Notes: generated by a model from the letters alone, not told the origin. Counted from the first letter of the stretch, positions 43,352 through 52,351 are shown. The stretch: 64,000 bases of DNA from Nonlabens sp. MB-3u-79 (GCF_002831625.1 NZ_CP025116.1:496001-560000); one strand, 5' to 3'. Numbers and translations: made by a program.

Positions 43352-44887
43352 ATGAGTGATTCCCATATGAATAAGATTGACAATTTGAATCTGGAGTTTT
43401 TACAGCTCAAGGATTATGAAGAGCTGAAACATGCAATGATAGATTCTTATAGGAATCTGCCAGATTCCTACTGGAGAGAAGAGCAAATAAAAACGCTGGT
43501 AGAAAAATTTCCAGAAGGTCAAGTCGTGCTTAAGGTCAATGAAGAAATCGTTGCTTGCGCACTGAGTATAGTGGTAAAGTATGAAGACTTCAGCGGGCAG
43601 TATACGTACGAGCAAGTTACTGGGAATTATAAATTTACCACACATGACGACGATGGTGACGTACTTTACGGAATCGAAGTTTTTATAAAACCCCAATACC
43701 GCGGGATGCGATTAGGACGTCGTTTATATGACTATCGTAAAGAATTGTGTGAAAATTTAAATTTAAGAGGAATTGCTTTTGGCGGAAGGATACCTAATTA
43801 TCACAACCACGCTAGCAAGATGACTCCTAAAGAGTACATTGAGAAAGTGCGCAATAAGGAGATTTTAGACTCGGTTTTAAATTTCCAATTGTCCAATGAC
43901 TTCCATGTATCTCGTGTGCTCAAAAACTACTTGGATGGAGATGCCGCTTCCATGGAGTATGCCGTACTTCTGGAATGGGATAATATTTATTACACCAAGC
44001 CTATTACTAAAACCAGCGCTTTAAAAAGCACCGTGCGATTAGGGCTAATTCAATGGCAAATGCGTCCATACTCCGGCTTTGACGAACTCATGCAACAAGT
44101 AGAATACTTTGTTGATGCTGTTGCTGCATACCGATCAGATTTTGCTATGTTTCCGGAGTATTTTAACGCGCCTCTTATGGCAGCTTATAATAAATTGAGT
44201 GTTAGTGATTCTATTAGAGAACTAGCTAAGTACACTGAAATGATCAGAAATCGCTTTTCTGAATTATCCATCAAATACAACATCAATATTATTACTGGTT
44301 CTATGCCTGAGGTTATTGATGGACAGTTGTATAACGTTGGTAATTTATGTCGCCGTGACGGAACCATTGAACGCTATGAAAAAATCCACGTAACTCCTGA
44401 TGAGCAAAAAGTATGGGGACTTCAAGGGGGTAATAAAATTCAGACTTTTGACACCGATTGTGGTAAAATAGGCATCTTGATTTGTTATGATAGTGAATTT
44501 CCAGAACTAAGCCGTATTATGGCCCAAGAAGGCATGCAAATACTTTTTGTCCCCTTTCTTACCGACACACAAAATGCGTACGCTAGAGTGCGTTTGTGCT
44601 CCCAAGCTCGTGCCGTAGAGAACGAATGTTACGTAGCTATTGCAGGTTGCGTAGGAAATCTTCCTGCTGTAGAGAATATGGATATCTCTTATGCTCAAAG
44701 TGCCGTATTTACCCCTTGTGATTTTGCTTTTCCTTCCAATGGAGTCAAGGCAGAAGCTACTGCAAACACCGAAATGATTCTAGTAGCCGACGTGGATCTT
44801 GATTTATTGAAAGAACTGCACAACTATGGAGCCGTAAAAAACATCAAAGACCGCAGGACTGATCTTTATGAAGTAATTAAAAAGTAA
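43352..44887 (+). CDS. GNAT acetyltransferase - carbon-nitrogen hydrolase fusion protein
   Basis: The 511-residue protein has an N-terminal GNAT domain (about residues 15-215; acetyl-CoA region KPQYRGMRLGRRLYDYRKELCENLNLRGIAFGG in part) and a C-terminal nitrilase-superfamily amidase domain (about 228-505). The amidase triad is Glu269 (FPEYF), Lys344 (YEKIHVT) and Cys378 (LICYDSEFPEL). Such bifunctional proteins are known in Bacteroidota and other bacteria, but the substrate is uncertain. It has its own gap upstream with a palindrome copy, and a strong terminator follows. Confidence 0.92.
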   Translation: MSDSHMNKIDNLNLEFLQLKDYEELKHAMIDSYRNLPDSYWREEQIKTLVEKFPEGQVVLKVNEEIVACALSIVVKYEDFSGQYTYEQVTGNYKFTTHDDDGDVLYGIEVFIKPQYRGMRLGRRLYDYRKELCENLNLRGIAFGGRIPNYHNHASKMTPKEYIEKVRNKEILDSVLNFQLSNDFHVSRVLKNYLDGDAASMEYAVLLEWDNIYYTKPITKTSALKSTVRLGLIQWQMRPYSGFDELMQQVEYFVDAVAAYRSDFAMFPEYFNAPLMAAYNKLSVSDSIRELAKYTEMIRNRFSELSIKYNINIITGSMPEVIDGQLYNVGNLCRRDGTIERYEKIHVTPDEQKVWGLQGGNKIQTFDTDCGKIGILICYDSEFPELSRIMAQEGMQILFVPFLTDTQNAYARVRLCSQARAVENECYVAIAGCVGNLPAVENMDISYAQSAVFTPCDFAFPSNGVKAEATANTEMILVADVDLDLLKELHNYGAVKNIKDRRTDLYEVIKK

Positions 44888-44909
44888 ACAGGCTTACTTA
44901 AAAAACAAG

Positions 44910-44942
44910 AGGCTTTCTAAATGGGGAACATTTAGAAAGCCT
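44910..44942. terminator. Bidirectional terminator after the GNAT-nitrilase gene
   Basis: AGGCTTTCTAAATG (44910-44923) pairs with CATTTAGAAAGCCT (44929-44942), followed by TTTTT. It also serves the converging HTH gene, whose stop is 4 bases away. Confidence 0.92.
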
Positions 44943-44945
44943 TTT

Positions 44946-45539
44946 TTATTGAATCATAGGAATGATACTTGGGTAAGTGATTTGTTTGCCATTTCGATTT
45001 GCAATAGCTAGAATAACTGCTGCAATATAATTGATGGACCCAAAAAACAAGTTGATATAAAAAGCAAATTTCAGATTGAGAATGCTACTTACCTGTTCCC
45101 CCATAAAGTCGAACAAACCTTGGGATCCCGCGATTAAATAAAGAACCGGCAACAAAAAGGATAGACAAGTCCATAGGATCTGAAAATTCAACAGCTTGGC
45201 TCCCATCTTTTGTAAGCCTTGAATTTTATCCTTTTTAGTCAACCACAAAACTAGGGGTAGAATAATATTCCCAGTAGGAATTGCTATACCGCACAACACC
45301 GATAAATGAAAAAACATCAAGAACTGTAAATCTTCTTTTTTATCGTAGTCTAACAGCTCTTCAATATTAGCTCCTAAGGACTCACAAATCAATTGCATGG
45401 TTTTACCTCGAGGTTCATTCTCGTTATTTTCTATGCGCTGTATGGTACGAAGACTCATCTGAGACTTCTCTGCTAACTCCTCTTGAGACAATCCTTTTTT
45501 AAGACGTATCTCTTTAATTTTTGTTCCAATAGAATTCAT
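44946..45539 (-). CDS. XRE-type HTH protein with DUF4870-like membrane domain
   Basis: The 197-residue protein has an N-terminal helix-turn-helix of the XRE type (about residues 5-62; IKEIRLKKGLSQEELAEKSQMSLRTIQRIEN) joined to a membrane domain of about four helices (about 70-190) resembling DUF4870 (IPTGNIILPLVLWLTKKD). A membrane-bound transcription regulator, perhaps sensing the envelope, is inferred. A perfect box TAGTTTTG (45566-45573, reverse) lies 26 bases before the ATG. Confidence 0.85.
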   Translation of the reverse strand: MNSIGTKIKEIRLKKGLSQEELAEKSQMSLRTIQRIENNENEPRGKTMQLICESLGANIEELLDYDKKEDLQFLMFFHLSVLCGIAIPTGNIILPLVLWLTKKDKIQGLQKMGAKLLNFQILWTCLSFLLPVLYLIAGSQGLFDFMGEQVSSILNLKFAFYINLFFGSINYIAAVILAIANRNGKQITYPSIIPMIQ

Positions 45540-45565
45540 GGTTTTGGTTTTTGATTTGTTAGGAA

Positions 45566-45573
45566 CAAAACTA
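45566..45573 (-). promoter_or_regulatory. -7 promoter box of the HTH gene
   Basis: On the reverse strand TAGTTTTG matches TAnnTTTG exactly, 26 bases before the ATG. Confidence 0.6.
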
Positions 45574-45653
45574 GTCTGAGATAGAACTTGATGCGTTATT
45601 TTATCTTGGACTTGTTTACGTCATTCTTATGACAAATCTGTCAAAATACTGTT

Positions 45654-47060
45654 TTAAAGACTGTTAAGCTTTGTTTTTTGGAGGTTATTTTTATCAAAAA
45701 ATATAACTTCCCATAAAAACACAGCGGCAACTACCGTATATTCTAATCCCACTAGCACTAAATTCTCTGTAAATTGACTATTTGAATAGGTGTAATAACT
45801 TAGAAAAACTACAAAACTCCACACGAGCATAAATCGGTACCTGGTAAAAACAGAAAACAGCAATGGGATGGTGAGGTACCAAGGATGCACCGTCGTAGAC
45901 AGGAATAGATAAACGAAAAATGAAAATACAATACTACTCAATAACACCTCTGGAATTTCATTTTTTCGCTTCAATGCAATAAGCAACACCGATAAGAAAG
46001 TAATCATAGGCAGTACGATACCTGCTGTCTCAATAACATTATACCCAGTAAACTCATAACCTATAGCTCTTATCAAATAATAAACACTGGCATTGAATTC
46101 AAAATCCCCAAACCACAAAGCTACAGAGCCAGAATACTTTTCTATTAAGTCACTGCTGTAAAAAGGAAGGAAGCCTATAAGGACTATAGCACCTACCGCT
46201 AGGCAAAGTAAGCTGGCCCTCTTCCATTGTAGTTTTTTAAATAACAATGGCAATACGATAAGCGGCAACAGTTTTAAAAGCACCCCATATGCCAGAAACA
46301 AAGCCGTTTTAATTTGTTGTGATTTCAACAAATGATACACCGACAAAAGCAGTAGAAAAGACACCATTCCGTCAAAATGCAAGTTCCCTGTCAGTTCAAT
46401 AATCACAAACGGATTCAGAAAATATAAGAGTATCAAATAAGGTGATTTACCTAAAAGTTTCAATAGTTTTAATCCATAGAAAAAAATACCAACATCTGCT
46501 ATGATAATAAAAATCCGCATCCATAGCATGGTGGCAAATATACTTTTACCCCCTAGAAAAGCAGCTGCAGCAAAAACCAACTGATTCAACGGCGGGTAAT
46601 TGGTATAGTGACCACTGGACAACTCCCCCATATTTGCATGTAAGAAAGCTGCATTAGGAATAGGAGATGCTCCTGATCGCATCACCTCATCAGGCAAGTA
46701 CAAATAAGGATTATAACCTGCTAACAATTGATTCCCGTCCCATATAAATCTAAAGAAGTCTTGTGAAAGATTGGGCGTATAAGTAAGCAACAGTAACCTG
46801 CAAATAACTCCAACTGCAAGAACCAATACCAACACATCAGAGTTGAAAAACCTACCACTCCATTTCTTGGATAAAAATCGATAATTGACATGAAAGGCAT
46901 GCTTGCTCAATTTGTAAAATGCATATAAGCATAGAAAAAGCAAACTATAAACTAAAAATGTTTCTGTGAACTGCTTTCGCGAAAGCGAGAAAAAAACAGC
47001 GTAAAGAACCGCACTAATGATGCTGATAATACCAAAAATATTACCCAGCTTTTGTTTCAT
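45654..47060 (-). CDS. GT-C type integral-membrane glycosyltransferase (mannosyltransferase-like)
   Basis: The 468-residue protein has about 11-12 transmembrane helices. The loop after the first helices has DFFRFIWDGNQLLAGYNPYLY (in the QDFFR region, about residues 108-135), the typical acidic motif of GT-C or DUF2029/GT87-like enzymes that use polyprenyl-phosphate sugars. It overlaps the preceding GT2 gene by one base (TAATG). Its place after two GT2 genes suggests a role in a polyprenol-linked sugar or glycolipid path. The palindrome copy at 46973-46986 encodes SLSRKQ (residues 25-30), a cytoplasmic or periplasmic loop after the first helix. Confidence 0.83.
   Translation of the reverse strand: MKQKLGNIFGIISIISAVLYAVFFSLSRKQFTETFLVYSLLFLCLYAFYKLSKHAFHVNYRFLSKKWSGRFFNSDVLVLVLAVGVICRLLLLTYTPNLSQDFFRFIWDGNQLLAGYNPYLYLPDEVMRSGASPIPNAAFLHANMGELSSGHYTNYPPLNQLVFAAAAFLGGKSIFATMLWMRIFIIIADVGIFFYGLKLLKLLGKSPYLILLYFLNPFVIIELTGNLHFDGMVSFLLLLSVYHLLKSQQIKTALFLAYGVLLKLLPLIVLPLLFKKLQWKRASLLCLAVGAIVLIGFLPFYSSDLIEKYSGSVALWFGDFEFNASVYYLIRAIGYEFTGYNVIETAGIVLPMITFLSVLLIALKRKNEIPEVLLSSIVFSFFVYLFLSTTVHPWYLTIPLLFSVFTRYRFMLVWSFVVFLSYYTYSNSQFTENLVLVGLEYTVVAAVFLWEVIFFDKNNLQKTKLNSL
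46973..46986. repeat. GCTTTCGCGAAAGC palindrome, copy 11 (in GT-C gene)
   Basis: Exact copy, read on the reverse strand as Leu-Ser-Arg-Lys-Gln (residues 26-30). Confidence 0.97.
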
Positions 47061-48547
47061 TACTGCTTATCTGTAATACTGCGTATAAAGACGAATCCGA
47101 AACCAATAAAAAGCATTAGATGGAACGGAAACAGTCCGAAATCACCACCTTGATCACCTACTACAAAGGCAGAGTACATACCAAAGGCAAAATAAAGCAT
47201 GAGTATACCTTCAACAATAACATGCGGGCTTATCTTCTTAAGCAAATACTTATTTGTTTTCCAGTTGCCACCCATCGCTTTTAGGTTGAATTTAGGTGTT
47301 CTTACAAACTCACTTCGTTTACCTGCATGACCTTCTAAAACAGCAATAGAATTATGGAAGGAAAAGCCCATAGCAATAGAAAAGAAGGTGAAAAACATAC
47401 CTATATAAGATACAAAGTTTTTAAAGCCGCCACCGTAGGTTTTCTTATACATGTACCAGTAGCATACAAAAAAGATGATGGTACTGATCACAAAGAAACT
47501 CATCACTATAAAATACTCACGTAGATGACCGTATTCATTTTTTATGTAGAGCATAGGAACACTTAATAATCCTACAATCAAAACATTGAGAAACATCGTA
47601 CTGTTTAACAAATGAAGTATCCCGTGCATTTTTGATCTGAAAGATATGTCTGAAAAGATCACTCTTTTAAACATCTTTCTAAAATTCTCTGCACCACCTT
47701 TGTTCCAACGGAATTGCTGTGAGCGAGCCGCACTGATGATTATAGGCAACTCTGCTGGAGTAGTTACATGTTCTAAATACTTGAACTTCCATTTTTTTAA
47801 TTGCGCCCTATAACTTAAGTCCAGATCTTCTGTTAAGGTATCTCCCTCCCAGTTTCCAGCATCATAGATCGTCTCTTTGCGCCACGCCCCTGCGGTTCCA
47901 TTAAAATTGATAAAGTGTCCTTTAGAGTTACGCCCTACCTGTTCTAATGTAAAGTGGGCATCTAATGCAAATGCCTGTACTTGTGTAAGTATAGAATAAT
48001 CTCTATTAAGGTGCGCCCATCTGGTTTGCACTACTCCTATTTCTGGATCTTTAAAGTAGGGAATGGTCTTATACAACCAATCTGTATCTGGAAGGAAATC
48101 TGCGTCAAAAATAGCAATCAGCTCTCCCTTTGCGACTTCAAGACCCTCTTTGAGTGCGCCTGCTTTATAACCGCTGCGATCAGTTCTTGTAATATGGACA
48201 ATATCCAGACCGGTTGCAGCAAGTGTTTTGACATGCGCCGCTGTGGTCTCGACAGTTTCATCGGTGGAATCGTCAAGAACCTGAATTTCTAACTTTTCTC
48301 TAGGGTAATCTATAAGGGCAATATTATCTAATAGTCGTTCCATTACATATGCCTCATTAAAAACAGGCAATTGTATGGTGACATAGGGAACTTCTTCTGG
48401 ATTACTTAAATCCAATTGAGGAGCGTTATCTACTAATTTTTGAGCCTTGATGTAATTGATCAAAAGATTGAGCTGCGCAAAAGCGTAGAACAAAATCAAA
48501 ATAAGTGATATAGAATAAACGACAATGCAAATCCAAACTAATATCAT
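47060..48547 (-). CDS. Membrane glycosyltransferase family 2, cellulose-synthase-like
   Basis: The 495-residue processive-type GT2 has one N-terminal helix, a catalytic domain (about residues 50-280) and about four C-terminal helices. The motifs are complete: VLDDSTDET, FDADFLPD (DxD), TEDLDLSYR and QQFRWNKG (the Q-x-x-R-W motif). It resembles bacterial glucomannan/cellulose-like synthases (CESA_CaSu type). It overlaps the upstream DPM1-like gene by 4 bases (48544-48547), so the three glycosyltransferase genes make a coupled operon. The polymer or lipid made is unknown. Confidence 0.88.
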   Translation of the reverse strand: MILVWICIVVYSISLILILFYAFAQLNLLINYIKAQKLVDNAPQLDLSNPEEVPYVTIQLPVFNEAYVMERLLDNIALIDYPREKLEIQVLDDSTDETVETTAAHVKTLAATGLDIVHITRTDRSGYKAGALKEGLEVAKGELIAIFDADFLPDTDWLYKTIPYFKDPEIGVVQTRWAHLNRDYSILTQVQAFALDAHFTLEQVGRNSKGHFINFNGTAGAWRKETIYDAGNWEGDTLTEDLDLSYRAQLKKWKFKYLEHVTTPAELPIIISAARSQQFRWNKGGAENFRKMFKRVIFSDISFRSKMHGILHLLNSTMFLNVLIVGLLSVPMLYIKNEYGHLREYFIVMSFFVISTIIFFVCYWYMYKKTYGGGFKNFVSYIGMFFTFFSIAMGFSFHNSIAVLEGHAGKRSEFVRTPKFNLKAMGGNWKTNKYLLKKISPHVIVEGILMLYFAFGMYSAFVVGDQGGDFGLFPFHLMLFIGFGFVFIRSITDKQ

Positions 48548-49218
48548 TTCTTAAAACCGTATTTGAAAATCCATACTAATATCTTAACGCCTGCAAATAT
48601 AGCACCTTTAACCGTACCTGAAACTTTTGAAACACCTATTCTATTGCGGTATTTCATAGGCACTTCTTTATAGCTCCAGCCCCTTTTTAATACCTTCAGC
48701 TGCATCTCTACTGTCCACCCATACGTGCGGTCTTCCATTTCCAACTCAAGAAGCTTGTCATATTTAATGGCTCTAAAAGGGCCTAAATCAGTAAATTTTG
48801 ACTTAAAAAAAAGACTCATAAGAGAGGTGGCTAACCAATTACCGAAAATCTGAGGGATAGTCATAGCACCTCTTTCCCTCCATTTCTTAACTCTTGATCC
48901 TACTACAAAGTCTATGTTGTTTTCTGAAATCGGCGCTATTAACTCTATAAGTTGCTCTGGATAATCGCTGTAATCTCCATCTAAAAAAACAATGATATCG
49001 GTAGGACTAGATAAAGCTGCCACATATTCCATTCCCTTTAGACAGGCATTTCCATATCCTGGAACAGGCTCTTCTACAACCGTTGCCCCTGCACGACGTG
49101 CATTTATTACCGTATGGTCGTCAGAATTATTACTGCATACAATGACCTCTGTCACTATAGACGGAATATCTTTAATGACCAGCGGTATGGAATCTGCTTC
49201 ATTATAGGCAGGAATCAA
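48544..49218 (-). CDS. Family 2 glycosyltransferase, dolichyl-phosphate-mannose-synthase-like
   Basis: This 224-residue soluble or membrane-attached GT2 begins IPAYNEADSIPLVI and has FLDGDYSDYPEQ (DxD motif) and a conserved YGWTVEMQLKVLKRGWSYKEVPMKYRNR, as in DPM1-type enzymes and the later steps of polyprenyl-phosphate sugar synthesis. The start is TTG 49218; there is no ATG between it and the upstream in-frame stop. A weak promoter-like TACTTTG lies about 30 bases before. It is first in the three-gene glycosyltransferase operon and may make the polyprenyl-phosphate sugar used by the GT-C enzyme. Confidence 0.88.
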   Translation of the reverse strand: MIPAYNEADSIPLVIKDIPSIVTEVIVCSNNSDDHTVINARRAGATVVEEPVPGYGNACLKGMEYVAALSSPTDIIVFLDGDYSDYPEQLIELIAPISENNIDFVVGSRVKKWRERGAMTIPQIFGNWLATSLMSLFFKSKFTDLGPFRAIKYDKLLELEMEDRTYGWTVEMQLKVLKRGWSYKEVPMKYRNRIGVSKVSGTVKGAIFAGVKILVWIFKYGFKK

Positions 49219-49694
49219 GACTCTTATGATAGGTGTTGTGCTCAGGACAAAGTATTTTAAAAATGAAGCAATTTAAGGAATATGAATGGGTTAGTCCACA
49301 AATAAATGCAGATTTGCTTTTTTAACTTTTCTAAGTTGAATTTCAAATAAACACGTCACTTTTCAGCCGGGTAATCAGCTTTATATGCTGCTGCTTTTTA
49401 AAATAAAAAAGGAAGAAGAATAGTTGCATCACTCCACCTCATTAAAAGCCCTTTGCCGTATAAGGTCCATACGTCCAAATTTTGAAAGCTTATACGTAAA
49501 ACTAGGTATGAAGTCCTGCTGTAAAATCAAGCTTCCGGTATCTGTAAAAAATAATGAGTGATGCTATACCGTTTATCGATTATTTGATTGAGTATAACTT
49601 AAGCTTAGAGCTTTACAGTGCCTTCTCCTTAGCAAATTTCAAACCTATCAAGTCTCTTATAGTTCGTTTCTTGTTAGCTCCTTTAAAAAAAAAA
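49219..49694. other. Gene-free gap of about 480 bases
   Basis: There is no convincing gene on either strand. The reverse strand has a 40-codon open piece (LILQQDFIPSFTYKLSKFGR near 49475-49535, ending TGA 49439-49437) that could be a gene fragment but matches nothing I recognise. The short forward frame at 49554-49751 runs through the der terminator and is not a gene. The near-49250 part holds the upstream region of the glycosyltransferase operon. Confidence 0.5.
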
Positions 49695-49737
49695 GACATA
49701 AAAAAAGCATCCTGTTATAGGATGCTTTTTTTATGTC
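49695..49737 (-). terminator. Terminator of der
   Basis: A perfect 19-base stem: GACATAAAAAAAGCATCCT (49695-49713) with its complement at 49719-49737, loop of 5. T tracts within the stem serve the reverse strand. It lies 14 bases after the der stop. Confidence 0.92.
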
Positions 49738-49751
49738 AATCTCAAAACTGA

Positions 49752-51053
49752 TTATTTCTTTCTCATATAAACGCTGATGGGCACACCGTTGAAATCAAAA
49801 TGCTTTCTCAGCTGATTTTCCAGATATCTTTTATAGCTATCTCTTACATATTGAGGTAAGTTACAAAAGAAAGCAAACTGTGGCTGCGGTGTAGGCAATT
49901 GTGTAACAAACTTAATTTTTACAAATTTCCCTTTCAATGATGGCGGTGGGTACTTCTCTATTAATGGAAGCAATAGCTCATTAAGCTGACTAGTTTTTAT
50001 TTTTTTAGTACGATTATTATAAACCGTAACTGCCGTTTCTATAGCTTTGTGTATACGTTGTTTATTCAGCACCGATATAAAGACAATAGGCACATCAGTA
50101 AACGGCTCCATTTCCTGTCTGATCTTCGCTTCGTACTCCTTAGCTGTGTTGGTCTCCTTATCTACTAGGTCCCATTTATTAACCAGTACCACAATACCTT
50201 TTCTGTTGCGCTGTGCCAGCCAAAATATATTTTGTACCTGTCCATCAAAACCTCTTGTTGCATCTAGCATAACGATACAAACATCACAATGCTCAATAGC
50301 TCTAACGCTACGCATCACACTATAAAACTCTAAATCTTCACGTACTTTCTTTTTTCTTCTAATTCCAGCAGTATCTACCAGGTTAAAATCAAAACCAAAA
50401 CGATTGTACTTTGTATCTATAGAATCGCGAGTTGTTCCTGCGATATCAGTAACAATATACCGCTCTTCTCCTATCAATGCATTGATAAAAGAACTCTTAC
50501 CAGCATTAGGCCTTCCTACTACAGCAAATCGTGGTAGATCATCTCTTACTTCCTCTTCGGTTTCTGGCAGTATTTTTACTAGGTCATCAAGTAAATCTCC
50601 AGTCCCACTTCCATTCATGCTAGAAATCGAGTAATACTCTCCTAGACCTAGGTTGTAAAACTCATAGGCATCTTGTTCGCGCTGGTTGTTATCTACTTTA
50701 TTAACAACGAGAAAAACAGGCTTTGTCACTTTACGCAATAGCTTAGAAACATCTTCATCCATAGGGGTGATTCCATCTTCTGCGTTGACCATAAAAAGAA
50801 TAGCATCTGCTTCGTCTATGGCGAGCTCTACTTGATGGTCGATTTCTGTTTCAAAAACATCCTCACTTCCTATCACGTAACCACCGGTATCGATAAGAGA
50901 AAACTCTTTACCATTCCAGTCACTTCTTCCATAGTGCCTGTCTCTTGTGACACCACTTACGGAATCAGTAATCGCCTCTCTTCTTTGAATCATACGATTA
51001 AAAAGAGTTGACTTCCCTACATTAGGTCTTCCTACAATTGCTACTATACTCAT
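49752..51053 (-). CDS. der: Ribosome biogenesis GTPase Der (EngA)
   Basis: Der is a tandem two-GTPase protein that helps assemble the 50S ribosomal subunit. The 433-residue protein has the first P loop GRPNVGKS (residues 8-15), DTGG at 55-58 and NKVD at 118-121. The second P loop GRPNAGKS (180-187) and DTAG are followed by NKWD and a KH-like C-terminal domain (about 340-433). All GTP-binding motifs are present in both domains. A perfect box TACCTTTG (51073-51080, reverse) lies 19 bases before the ATG. Confidence 0.97.
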   Translation of the reverse strand: MSIVAIVGRPNVGKSTLFNRMIQRREAITDSVSGVTRDRHYGRSDWNGKEFSLIDTGGYVIGSEDVFETEIDHQVELAIDEADAILFMVNAEDGITPMDEDVSKLLRKVTKPVFLVVNKVDNNQREQDAYEFYNLGLGEYYSISSMNGSGTGDLLDDLVKILPETEEEVRDDLPRFAVVGRPNAGKSSFINALIGEERYIVTDIAGTTRDSIDTKYNRFGFDFNLVDTAGIRRKKKVREDLEFYSVMRSVRAIEHCDVCIVMLDATRGFDGQVQNIFWLAQRNRKGIVVLVNKWDLVDKETNTAKEYEAKIRQEMEPFTDVPIVFISVLNKQRIHKAIETAVTVYNNRTKKIKTSQLNELLLPLIEKYPPPSLKGKFVKIKFVTQLPTPQPQFAFFCNLPQYVRDSYKRYLENQLRKHFDFNGVPISVYMRKK

Positions 51054-51072
51054 GATGCGTTTTTTGCGTTTG

Positions 51073-51080
51073 CAAAGGTA
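51073..51080 (-). promoter_or_regulatory. -7 promoter box of der
   Basis: On the reverse strand TACCTTTG matches TAnnTTTG exactly, 19 bases before the ATG. A CTG instead of TTG stands at the -33 distance. Confidence 0.6.
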
Positions 51081-51135
51081 GTTTTTTATTGAGTATCAGA
51101 GCAGTTGCTTTAATAAGATGTTTCATAAATGTTCC

Positions 51136-51149
51136 GCTTTCGCGAAAGC
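51136..51149. repeat. GCTTTCGCGAAAGC palindrome, copy 12 (intergenic)
   Basis: Exact copy with the longest symmetry in the window: TTCCGCTTTCGCGAAAGCGGAA spans 51132-51153. It lies between der and the polyprenyl synthase. Confidence 0.97.
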
Positions 51150-51187
51150 GGAATAAATACAAACTACTCAACCAGATATAAAATTTG

Positions 51188-51220
51188 CTGTTTTAGTTAC
51201 AAACCTGTTTTAGTTACAAA
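51188..51220. repeat. Two tandem 16-17 bp direct repeats
   Basis: CTGTTTTAGTTACAAA occurs at 51188-51203 and again at 51205-51220, separated by one C. It lies just beyond the terminator hairpin of the polyprenyl synthase gene. Confidence 0.92.
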
Positions 51221-51251
51221 AAAAAGGAGTGACCCGCAGCGGGGATGACTC
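51218..51251 (-). terminator. Imperfect terminator of the polyprenyl synthase gene
   Basis: On the reverse strand GAGT (51251-51248) pairs with ACTC (51230-51227) and the inner CCCG with CGGG, followed by C and eight T (A tract 51218-51225 on the forward strand). The inner stem is GC-rich with mismatched bases between the two parts. Confidence 0.65.
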
Positions 51252-51274
51252 TATTAATTACAGAGAAGAATTCC

Positions 51275-52252
51275 TTACTTTTTACGATCGATCACATAAT
51301 CCACCATCTTCAAAAGCGACTCTTTATATACCGAATGCGGATAAGTGTTTAATATCTCCAATGCTTCTTGCTTGTACTGGTACATGGCGGTAATGGCGTA
51401 ATCCAGCCCTCCGTTATCCTTCACATAATCAATGACCTCGCGTACTCTTGCTTTATCTCGATTGTGTTTTTTAACAGAGTTGATCAACCATTTTTTATTT
51501 TTGGGAGTAGCTGTTTGCAGGCAGTGAATAAGTGGTAAGGTCATTTTTTGTTCCTTGATATCGATGCCCGTAGGTTTTCCTATACGCTGATTGCCATAGT
51601 CAAAAAGGTCATCCTTAATCTGAAATGCAACACCTATAAGCTCCCCAAATTTGCGCATTTTCTCTACATCCTCACTATTTGGAGCAACAGAGCAAGCGCC
51701 CAGACTACAACAGGCGGCAATTAAAGTAGCGGTCTTTTTACCTATGATGTCGTAATACACCTCTTCGGTAATATCTAATCTTCTCGCCTTTTCTATTTGC
51801 AGCAATTCTCCTTCACTCATCTCACGCACTGCGACACTTATAATTTGTAACAGATCGAAATCTTTGTTATCAATACTGAGCAATAGCCCTTTAGATAGTA
51901 AATAATCGCCTACCAATACAGCAATTTTATTTTTCCATAAAGCGTTAACCGAGAAGAACCCCCTGCGCTTTAAGCTATCATCGACCACATCATCGTGAAC
52001 TAAAGTAGCGGTATGAATTAATTCAATTACGGATGCACCGCGATAGGTACGTTCATTAACTTGTCCATTCCCCACCATCTTTGCTACTAGAAAGACAAAC
52101 ATGGGACGCATTTGTTTTCCTTTGCGATTTACTATAAAGTGAGTAATACGGTTGAGCAATGCGATACGAGAGGCCATAGATAGGTGAAACTTCTTTTCAA
52201 AAAGTTCCATTTCATGAGCTATAGGCTCCTTAATTTGCTCCACAATTTTCAT
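51275..52252 (-). CDS. Long-chain polyprenyl diphosphate synthase (octaprenyl/IspB-like)
   Basis: The 325-residue enzyme adds isopentenyl units to an allylic diphosphate, probably making the menaquinone side chain. The first Asp-rich motif is HDDVVDDS (residues 86-93) and the second QIKDDLFDYG (DDxxD). KGKQMRP near 44-50 is the IPP-binding Lys/Arg region. The small Ala-Ser residues before the first motif fit a long-chain product, but chain length cannot be read reliably. A promoter with -33 TTG (52291-52289) and TATATTTG (52266-52259, reverse) ends only 6 bases before the ATG. Confidence 0.92.
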   Translation of the reverse strand: MKIVEQIKEPIAHEMELFEKKFHLSMASRIALLNRITHFIVNRKGKQMRPMFVFLVAKMVGNGQVNERTYRGASVIELIHTATLVHDDVVDDSLKRRGFFSVNALWKNKIAVLVGDYLLSKGLLLSIDNKDFDLLQIISVAVREMSEGELLQIEKARRLDITEEVYYDIIGKKTATLIAACCSLGACSVAPNSEDVEKMRKFGELIGVAFQIKDDLFDYGNQRIGKPTGIDIKEQKMTLPLIHCLQTATPKNKKWLINSVKKHNRDKARVREVIDYVKDNGGLDYAITAMYQYKQEALEILNTYPHSVYKESLLKMVDYVIDRKK

Positions 52253-52258
52253 AAGTTA

Positions 52259-52291
52259 CAAATATAATGATAGTAACATTTTAAATGACAA
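52259..52291 (-). promoter_or_regulatory. Promoter of the polyprenyl synthase gene
   Basis: On the reverse strand TTG (52291-52289), 22 bases and TATATTTG (52266-52259) form a full promoter, 6 bases before the start codon, so the leader is at most a few bases. Confidence 0.65.
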
Positions 52292-52351
52292 ACCCTAACT
52301 TAACATTTAGACTTAAGTTAACGATAACCTAAGGATACAATCGGGCAAATA

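Noticed and set aside
49554..49751. A 65-codon forward frame before der
   Set aside because: It runs through the der terminator hairpin and has no recognisable protein features.
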